A program made the position numbers and the translations under genes. From the NCBI GenBank assembly GCA_964441595.1, contig CAYTXM010000019.1:1-10988 (forward strand): a DNA stretch of 10,988 nucleotides, given 5' to 3'. The DNA comes from DAOVIY01 sp964441595 (lineage in GTDB: Bacteria; Patescibacteriota; Minisyncoccia; UBA6257). The stretch's first letter is position 1. The number at the start of each line of letters is the position of its first letter. Below, one piece after another: positions 5,964-10,988 of the stretch. Below the pieces are notes generated by a model. It did no database searches, had not been told where the DNA came from, and worked only from the letters and a program-made list of their open reading frames with translations.

Positions 5964-7376
5964 ATGGCCATCAAAAAAAAGAAAATTCATTTAATTGGTA
6001 TTGGTGGATCAGGAATGACTGCATTAGCTAATCTCTTATTAGAAAAAGGATATTCATTATCTGGTTCTGATAAAAATGATTTTTCTGCGAGGAAGATTTT
6101 AGAAAAAAAAGGAGTAAAAATATATATTGGCCATAATGCTGACAATGTAAAAAAAGTAGATATTGTAGTTTATTCTTCAGCAATTCCTAATGATAATGTT
6201 GAAATTAAAACTGCTAAAGGAATGAAAATCCCTTTGTTTAATCGTTTTGATTTTTTAATGAAGGTTTTGGCTGAGAAAAAGATTATTAGCGTTGCCGGAA
6301 CTCATGGAAAAAGTACTACCGTAGCAATGATTACTCATATCTTAAAAAAAGCAAGATTAAAACCGACTGTTTATTTGGGAGCTAAAAATAGAACGCATCC
6401 ATTGGGAAGTAAATGGAATTCAGGAAAATATGCAGTTTTAGAGACAGATGAACATGATAAATCTTTTCTAAAAACGCCATCCTTTTTATCGGTTATTACT
6501 AATGTAGATAATGACCATTTAGATATTAATGGCCCTTATAAAGGTAAATTTTCCTTATTGAAAAAAGCTTTTGAGGATTTTTCCCAAAACAATAAGACAA
6601 AATCTATTGTTCTGAATAATGATGATTCTTTTTTAAAAAAAATCGCAAAAGGAAACAAGAATAGTCGCAATAAGGATGTTTTTACTTTTGCGATAGATAA
6701 TAAAGCTGATTTTTTTGTAAAAAACATTGATTATAAGGGGATAAAAACTTATTCAGATTTATTTTTAAACAACAAATTTCAAGGCAAATTAGAACTTCCT
6801 GTGCCTGGAAAAGAAAATATTTATAATGCATTAGGCGCTATTTCAGTTTCAAAAATTCTTAAAATTCCCTTAAATAACGCCTTGCTATATATAAAGACCT
6901 TTACTGGTATAAAAAGAAGATTTTCCATCCTTTATAATCAAGAAGTTGTAGTTGTGGATGATTATGCGCATCACCCTACTGCAATAGAAGGCACATTAAG
7001 AATGGCAAGAATTGTCTTTCCAAAAAGAAGAATCGTATTAGTTTTAGAACCTCATCGTTATTCTCGAATTTCTCTTTTGTATAAAGACTTTGCCTTAGCT
7101 ATAAAAAATTGTGATATTTTATTTCTTTTACAATTAGATTCGTCTAATGAAAAACCTATTAAAGGAATTAATAGTGAAAAGATATATAAAGAAATACTAA
7201 AAATAAAATCTTTGAACAAAAATAAGATACATTTTATTGAAGATGCTGAAAGTGAAGAATCTTTTCTAAAAAATCTTCTAAAACTTAAAAAGAAAAATGA
7301 CGTTTTCCTTTTTACTGGTCCGGGAAAAATAGCAAATATTCCCCCTAAATTTATTAATTTGTTGAAAAAAATATGA
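5964..7376 (+). CDS. murC: UDP-N-acetylmuramate--L-alanine ligase
   Basis: This cytoplasmic ATP-dependent ligase adds L-Ala to UDP-MurNAc, the first step of the peptidoglycan stem peptide. With ATG 5964 it has 470 residues, normal for MurC. Motifs in order are the UDP-binding GIGGSGM (12-18), the P-loop AGTHGKSTT (111-119), ETDEHDKSF (160-168), TNVDNDHLD (179-187), DDYAHHPTAI (332-341) and EPHRYSR (362-368). The end carries FTGPGKIANIP where MurC usually has a GAGDI-type loop. The related Mpl ligase is less likely, since no recycling genes are nearby. An in-frame TTG at 5928 is rejected as start because it is part of the -35 box of the promoter. The gene appears to have a leaderless mRNA and is followed by an ATGA overlap with the S41 protease gene. 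Confidence 0.95.
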   Translation: MAIKKKKIHLIGIGGSGMTALANLLLEKGYSLSGSDKNDFSARKILEKKGVKIYIGHNADNVKKVDIVVYSSAIPNDNVEIKTAKGMKIPLFNRFDFLMKVLAEKKIISVAGTHGKSTTVAMITHILKKARLKPTVYLGAKNRTHPLGSKWNSGKYAVLETDEHDKSFLKTPSFLSVITNVDNDHLDINGPYKGKFSLLKKAFEDFSQNNKTKSIVLNNDDSFLKKIAKGNKNSRNKDVFTFAIDNKADFFVKNIDYKGIKTYSDLFLNNKFQGKLELPVPGKENIYNALGAISVSKILKIPLNNALLYIKTFTGIKRRFSILYNQEVVVVDDYAHHPTAIEGTLRMARIVFPKRRIVLVLEPHRYSRISLLYKDFALAIKNCDILFLLQLDSSNEKPIKGINSEKIYKEILKIKSLNKNKIHFIEDAESEESFLKNLLKLKKKNDVFLFTGPGKIANIPPKFINLLKKI

Positions 7377-8629
7377 AAGAAAATTTTAGAAAAATCTGTT
7401 TAATTGTTTTATTCATAGCCTGCCTTGGTAGTGTATGGGTTTTTGGTTTTTCCCAAGGAGCAAGTTGGGGCTGGAAAGCAAATTTACCTTCTCCTTTTGA
7501 AAAAATTATAAATAAGGAAGCGCCTTTAGAAATTTCTGACGCTGATATGGGTGTTTTTTGGGATACATGGAAAGTTGTTTTAGAAAAATATGTTGGTAGA
7601 AATGATTTAGATACTCAAAAAATAATATTAGGCGCTACCAGAGGTATAATAAATGCATTAACAGATCCATATTCAGAGTTTCTGGATTCTGAACAAACAA
7701 AAAATCTCTCTCAGGAATTATCTGGAGAATTTTATGGCGTAGGAATGGAAATTGGTAAACGCGATGGATTTTTAGCAATAATTGCGCCTCTCCCAGGCAC
7801 TCCGGCAGAAGAAGCTGGTTTAAAAGCAAATGATAAAATCATCAAAATAGACGACGCCGAAACAATTGATTTATCTCCATTTGAAGCTGCTAAATTAATA
7901 CGGGGACCAGAAGGAACAAAAGTTATATTAACTATTTATCGATCTAATTGGGATGAAACAAAAAAAATAGGATTAATTAGAAAAAAGATTTCTATTCCTT
8001 CAGTAAGATGGGAAAAAATAGATAATAATAATATCGCTTATCTCAAAATCTATAATTTTAATCAACCACTTATACTTAATTTTTATAAAACTGCTTTAGA
8101 AATAGCTTTCGCAAAACCGCAAGGATTAATTATAGATCTTAGAAATAATCCTGGTGGATATTTAGAAGCTGTTGTTGATATTAGTGGTTGGTTTTTAGAA
8201 AAAAGAGATATTATTCTTAAAGAAGATTTTGGTAGTGATGAAATGAAAACCTTTCGAGTAAGAATTGGACAAGCATTACTTAAAGATATTCCTACAGTTG
8301 TTTTAATAAACGAAGGAACAGCTTCAGCTTCAGAAATATTAGCTGGCGCTTTAAGAGATAATAGAGGAGTTAAATTAATTGGGGAAAAAAGTTATGGTAA
8401 AGGATCTGTACAGGAATTAGTTTCCTTAAAAGATAATAGTAGCGTTAAAATCACTATATCCCGTTGGTTAACACCTAATGAAACGATTATAGAAGGCAAC
8501 GGCCTTATTCCAGATGTTGAAGTAAAAAATGAAGAGGAATTTGGCACTTTTTCTAAAATAGATTTGGAAAAGGACAGACAATTACAGGTAGCTGTAACAG
8601 AATTACAAAAATTAATAATTAATAATTAA
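7373..8629 (+). CDS. S41 family C-terminal processing peptidase (CtpA/Prc-like)
   Basis: This 418-residue protein is anchored by a hydrophobic segment at about residues 7-27 and acts outside the cytoplasmic membrane. It has the usual S41 order: an N-terminal helical part with TDPYSEFL (97-104), a PDZ domain (about 118-195: YGVGMEIG, GTPAEEAGLKANDKIIKID, LIRGPEGTKV), then the protease core. The core shows LIIDLRNNPGGYL (252-264), the catalytic serine S318 in EGTASASEILAGALRDN and the catalytic lysine K343 in SYGKGSVQ. It looks fully active. In other bacteria such proteases trim tails of cell-envelope proteins or regulate peptidoglycan hydrolases. Co-transcription with murC (4 bp ATGA overlap) fits a cell-wall role here, but the substrate is unknown. 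The 3' end is built from a 7 bp tandem repeat. Confidence 0.94.
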   Translation: MKENFRKICLIVLFIACLGSVWVFGFSQGASWGWKANLPSPFEKIINKEAPLEISDADMGVFWDTWKVVLEKYVGRNDLDTQKIILGATRGIINALTDPYSEFLDSEQTKNLSQELSGEFYGVGMEIGKRDGFLAIIAPLPGTPAEEAGLKANDKIIKIDDAETIDLSPFEAAKLIRGPEGTKVILTIYRSNWDETKKIGLIRKKISIPSVRWEKIDNNNIAYLKIYNFNQPLILNFYKTALEIAFAKPQGLIIDLRNNPGGYLEAVVDISGWFLEKRDIILKEDFGSDEMKTFRVRIGQALLKDIPTVVLINEGTASASEILAGALRDNRGVKLIGEKSYGKGSVQELVSLKDNSSVKITISRWLTPNETIIEGNGLIPDVEVKNEEEFGTFSKIDLEKDRQLQVAVTELQKLIINN

Positions 8630-8633
8630 TAAT
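8610..8633. repeat. Short tandem repeat AATTAAT, 3.4 copies
   Basis: Three perfect copies of the heptamer AATTAAT plus three further bases span the last codons of the protease gene, its TAA stop and the 5' flank of rplI. It encodes the tail LIINN. The repeat is prone to slippage, and its copy number could change the spacing in front of rplI. Confidence 0.8.
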
Positions 8634-8637
8634 CCTT

Positions 8638-9102
8638 ATGAAGATTTATCTTTTAAAAGACATGCCTAGTTTAGGCAATAAAGGTGAAATCAAAAATGTA
8701 GCAGATGGTTATGCTATAAATTATCTTTTTCCCCAAAAAATTGCCCAAAGAGCAGATTCAAATATTATAAACAAGATTTCAGAGAAAAAAGAACAAAAGA
8801 TAGAAATCGATGAGAAACAAAAAAAGCAAGCTATTGAACTAGTCGCTCGCCTAAAAAAAATAATATTAGAAATTCCTCTTAAATTCTCTGAAAAAGGGAA
8901 AGGGGCTTATAGCTCTGTAAACAGTAAAAGAATTATAGAAGAATTAAAATCGCAAGACATTGATTTATTAGAAAACCAAGTAGAATTAAAAAAATCCCTC
9001 AAAAAAGAAGGACTTTATGATGTGCCCTTAATTCTATATCCTGGAATAGAAACTTCCTTAAAGATAAGAATTAAAGCTATTGTTTCTGAACAGAAGAAAT
9101 AA
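8638..9102 (+). CDS. rplI: 50S ribosomal protein bL9
   Basis: This 154-residue protein is full-length bL9. The N-terminal RNA-binding domain is clear (MKIYLLKDMPSLGNKGEIKNVADGYAINYLFPQKIA, residues 1-36, matching the family pattern of LL-D---LG-KG--V-V-DGYA-N-L-P). A charged connecting helix rich in Lys and Glu follows (about 43-85), then a C-terminal domain with GKGAYSSVNSKRIIEEL. bL9 binds 23S rRNA at the base of the L1 stalk and influences reading-frame maintenance. The gene starts 8 bp after the protease stop with no Shine-Dalgarno sequence, and its last 26 bp overlap rpmA on the other strand. Some CPR lineages lack bL9, so its presence is weakly informative about taxonomy. Confidence 0.95.
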   Translation: MKIYLLKDMPSLGNKGEIKNVADGYAINYLFPQKIAQRADSNIINKISEKKEQKIEIDEKQKKQAIELVARLKKIILEIPLKFSEKGKGAYSSVNSKRIIEELKSQDIDLLENQVELKKSLKKEGLYDVPLILYPGIETSLKIRIKAIVSEQKK

Positions 9103-9367
9103 CATTTATTAAACTAACCCTCTTTATCTTTCCTGTAAAAGTTTTCTTTCTTTTGTTAGAAAATTTTACTGTCCCATTAACAAGAGAATAAATAGTATCA
9201 TCACAACCTATCTTAGTGTTTAGCCCAGGATGCCATTTAGTGCCTCTTTGTCTAATTAAAACATTGCCAGATTGTACTGTCTGACCATCAGATTTCTTAA
9301 TTCCTAACCTTTTAGAATTTGAATCTCTTCCTAATTTTGTTGAACCGCCTGATTTAACGTGTGCCAT
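9077..9367 (-). CDS. rpmA: 50S ribosomal protein bL27
   Basis: This 96-residue protein matches bL27 from its first residue: MAHVKSGGSTKLGRDSNSKRLG (1-22), then GNVLIRQRGTKWHPG (34-48) and the VNGTVKFSNKRK end of the domain. The flexible N-terminus reaches toward the peptidyl transferase centre in the ribosome. There is no Firmicutes-type cleavable N-terminal extension before AH. The C-terminus, after VKF, is a basic tail of roughly 26 residues, somewhat longer than in many bL27 proteins of about 85 residues. rpmA usually follows rplU (bL21), but here it stands alone, with its end overlapping rplI by 26 bp and its start facing a divergent gene 48 bp away. Confidence 0.96.
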   Translation of the reverse strand: MAHVKSGGSTKLGRDSNSKRLGIKKSDGQTVQSGNVLIRQRGTKWHPGLNTKIGCDDTIYSLVNGTVKFSNKRKKTFTGKIKRVSLINVISSVQKQ

Positions 9368-9415
9368 ATCTTAAAAAATTTTAAATTACCAATTTTTAAT
9401 TTTTAATAAATTTTT
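9368..9415. promoter_or_regulatory. Divergent AT-rich promoter region of rpmA and a membrane-protein gene
   Basis: The 48 bp between the two divergent start codons contain only three G or C bases and must hold signals for both genes. On the minus strand TTAAAA (9404-9409) and TAAAAT (9381-9386) are about 17 bp apart, with the -10 ending roughly 13 bases before the rpmA ATG, so a very short leader is possible. The composition makes exact assignment unreliable. No Shine-Dalgarno sequence is seen for either gene. Confidence 0.35.
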
Positions 9416-9784
9416 ATGCCCCACTGTTTAAGAATTCTAACAAAATTTGTTCTATTTGTCAAAAAGAATTTTTGGTTGTTTAGTCTGGGCTTTTTGAGTA
9501 TATCCTTATCTTTTTCTCTTGGTATTATTATTGGAGCTAATATTATATCGCGCCCGCCAATTACTATAGAAAAACAATTAATAACAAGCGTTGAAGACTC
9601 TATAATAGAAAAAACAATAATAAAACCTAGAGAATTTTCATTTGTAGCCAGTTCTAGAGGAAAATATTATTATCCACTAGACTGTAGTTTAGCTAATGGA
9701 TTAAAAGAAGAAAATAGAATTTATTTTAAAACTCAGCAAGAAGCTGAAGAGAGTGGATATACTTACAATACTAGATGTAACTAA
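9416..9784 (+). CDS. Small membrane-anchored protein with degenerate Ada-like metal-binding domain
   Basis: This 122-residue protein has a basic N-terminus, a single hydrophobic segment (about 18-44) and a polar spacer. A C-terminal domain (about 75-122) resembles the small Ada-type zinc module: FVASSRGKYYYPLDC, then ENRIYFKTQQEAEESGY and a final Cys. In Ada four cysteines bind zinc (CxxxC and CxxC). Here only C90 and C121 remain, and the partner positions are Y86 and N118. Metal binding is therefore doubtful. If the domain is outside the membrane, as the basic N-terminus suggests, the two cysteines could form a disulfide. Function is unknown; DNA or cell-surface binding would be guesswork. 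The 3' end overlaps the convergent nuclease gene by 4 bp. The ATG used is the first available after the divergent rpmA start. Confidence 0.72.
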   Translation: MPHCLRILTKFVLFVKKNFWLFSLGFLSISLSFSLGIIIGANIISRPPITIEKQLITSVEDSIIEKTIIKPREFSFVASSRGKYYYPLDCSLANGLKEENRIYFKTQQEAEESGYTYNTRCN

Positions 9785-10962
9785 TCTAATTGTTCTTTAA
9801 TTTCTTTTTTGCTTATATGGTTAGTGGATAAGCATTTAAATCTTTCTTCTATTTTTTCTGTTTCTTTTATTTTTTTTCTCAAATCTACAGGTACTTCTTT
9901 TAAAACTTTCTTTAATTTTTTAGCATTGATTTCAATAATCTCTTCCCATTTTTCTAATGGTTCTAAGATTTCTTTTAATTTAGGAATGTCATAGGAGATT
10001 TCATTATAAACTGTATGGCTGAAATAACCATTTTCACCAAATACGCGCTTTAGTCCTTTTTTGTGACAATAAACATCAATTAAATTTTTTAATTCTAATA
10101 GCTCTTGTTCTAATTTTTCTTTTTCTTTTTTTAAAACAAAATATTTATCTATTTTTTCTTTAATATCTACATCATTTAAATGATTGCTTTCTTCATTTTC
10201 ATAAAAATGTCGCCAAATTGGACAAATATTACGATAACCGCACCAACCACATAAGGCTGATGAATGAGGTTCGAAATTACTTTTTTCTATTTTATGAATT
10301 AACTCTATTATTTTATCCTTTTCTTCTTCCAACTCTTTTTCTGTTCTTTTTGTATTTATTTTTTCATTAAATTTAAGAAAATATAAACTTAATTTTAAAT
10401 CTTCAATTTTAATTCTTGGCCAGCGGCTTTTCAATCCAATAGCGTAAAGAGAAAGTTGATCATTTTTATCTAAAGCTCTTTGGGAAGGCATTCTTTTTCC
10501 TGTTTTATAATCTATTATTTCAACAGTACCATCTGGTAATTTATCTATTCTATCTATGACGCCTGTTAAAATATGCTTTCCATTTGGTTTATCCGGATTT
10601 TCATCTATAACAACCTCAAATCTTGTTTCTAAATCTAAAATAGATGTTTTATGGGGAATATTTTTCTTATAAAATTCTTCTAATATTCTTAACCCTTCTT
10701 TAAAATAAGATTTTTCTTCTTCAGGATCTTTCCATTCAAAGCCTTCTGATTTTTTAGGCCAATAATCACGATAATACTTTAACAAAGCATCAAGAGTAGG
10801 GAAGTGAGGATCTTTTTGATAAAACCATTTAAGGATTTTATGAATGTAGGAACCAAAAATAGCCTCCTTGCTTTTAGGCTCTTTTATTTTATCTATATTG
10901 GAGAGTTTATATTTTAGAGGACATTGTTTAAAATTCTCTAAACTGGAATAAGAGATACGCAT
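9781..10962 (-). CDS. PD-(D/E)XK nuclease with Fe-S-type cysteines (RecB/Cas4-like)
   Basis: This 393-residue protein carries a RecB-type nuclease domain (PDDEXK_1 family, about residues 1-250). It begins with ISYSSLENFKQCPLKYKL. H41 lies in GSYIHKILKWF, D137 in GVIDRID, and the core D151-Y-K153 in EIIDYKTG, followed by the conserved glutamine Q169 in DQLSLYA. C14, together with C238, C241 and C247 (CGWCGYRNICP), has the spacing of the 4Fe-4S cluster of Cas4 and AddB nucleases. All active-site residues are present, so DNA exonuclease activity is likely. Beyond residue 260 lies a charged helical extension with a probable coiled coil (about 268-298) and a second helical part, with no recognisable helicase. 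There is no cas gene or repeat array nearby. The start ATG is 26 bp from the window end, so upstream context is not visible. Confidence 0.86.
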   Translation of the reverse strand: MRISYSSLENFKQCPLKYKLSNIDKIKEPKSKEAIFGSYIHKILKWFYQKDPHFPTLDALLKYYRDYWPKKSEGFEWKDPEEEKSYFKEGLRILEEFYKKNIPHKTSILDLETRFEVVIDENPDKPNGKHILTGVIDRIDKLPDGTVEIIDYKTGKRMPSQRALDKNDQLSLYAIGLKSRWPRIKIEDLKLSLYFLKFNEKINTKRTEKELEEEKDKIIELIHKIEKSNFEPHSSALCGWCGYRNICPIWRHFYENEESNHLNDVDIKEKIDKYFVLKKEKEKLEQELLELKNLIDVYCHKKGLKRVFGENGYFSHTVYNEISYDIPKLKEILEPLEKWEEIIEINAKKLKKVLKEVPVDLRKKIKETEKIEERFKCLSTNHISKKEIKEQLD

Positions 10963-10988
10963 AATACCAACAATTTTAGCATTTATTT

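Noticed and set aside
6536..6727. Open frame on the minus strand inside murC
   Set aside because: It is an antisense shadow of a conserved enzyme; its apparent hydrophobicity comes from Lys codons read in reverse.
7635..7829. Open frame on the minus strand inside the S41 protease
   Set aside because: It is an antisense shadow across the conserved PDZ region.
9085..9130. Intrinsic terminator between rplI and rpmA
   Set aside because: There are T-rich stretches but no stable GC stem. I also found no convincing terminator hairpin near 1595 or 9784.
9809..9994. Open frame on the plus strand opposite the nuclease C-terminus
   Set aside because: It is an antisense shadow; its hydrophobic run is the reverse of a Lys/Glu-rich helix.
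9781..10962. CRISPR Cas4 protein
   Set aside because: Fe-S cysteines and the nuclease fold fit, but there are no repeats or other cas genes in the window, and the protein is about twice the Cas4 length.
1..10988. Alternative genetic code with TGA as a sense codon (Gracilibacteria type)
   Set aside because: TGA ends murC and the priA N-terminal part at positions where the next gene starts, and no conserved glycine or tryptophan needs TGA.

Overview
The window is AT-rich, extremely gene-dense DNA, with almost no intergenic space and mostly start-on-stop or 4-11 bp gene junctions. TGA is used as a normal stop (murC, priA N-terminal part) and TGG encodes Trp, so the genetic code is standard. Small genes, few Shine-Dalgarno sequences and the protein flavour suggest a reduced-genome bacterium of the Candidate Phyla Radiation (Patescibacteria, Parcubacteria-like). 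That includes an Ada-like two-cysteine domain on a membrane anchor and an anchored PGRP-type amidase. This placement is an inference; no rRNA is present. Presence of bL9 argues against the CPR lineages that lost it.

Layout. 1-1595 (+): the AmmeMemoRadiSam set, with the 3' end of the radical SAM enzyme (amrS), then the MEMO-family amrB and the AMMECR1-family amrA, all overlapping. 1562-5872 (-): one tight operon read right to left, priA (split into two ORFs), def, fmt and a membrane-anchored N-acetylmuramoyl-L-alanine amidase. The order priA-def-fmt is classical, but PriA has lost its ATPase motifs. 5873-5963: a short divergent region with a near-consensus promoter that appears to give a leaderless murC mRNA. 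5964-9102 (+): murC, an S41 C-terminal processing protease and rplI (bL9). 9077-9367 (-): rpmA (bL27). 9416-9784 (+): a small membrane protein with a degenerate Ada-like domain. 9781-10962 (-): a RecB/Cas4-like PD-(D/E)XK nuclease with four cysteines placed like an Fe-S cluster site.

Functional picture: mostly housekeeping. Protein N-terminal maturation (Fmt adds formyl to initiator Met-tRNA, Def removes it), peptidoglycan synthesis and remodelling (MurC, amidase, S41 protease) and two ribosomal proteins sit beside a conserved system of poorly known function (AmmeMemoRadiSam). I see no mobile element, CRISPR array, tRNA or rRNA. I do not find a clearly new defence or mobile system. The most unusual signals are the split PriA homologue that looks unable to hydrolyse ATP but keeps all eight zinc cysteines, and a methionyl-tRNA formyltransferase lacking the loop that in E. 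coli recognises the initiator tRNA. The leaderless murC promoter is also notable.
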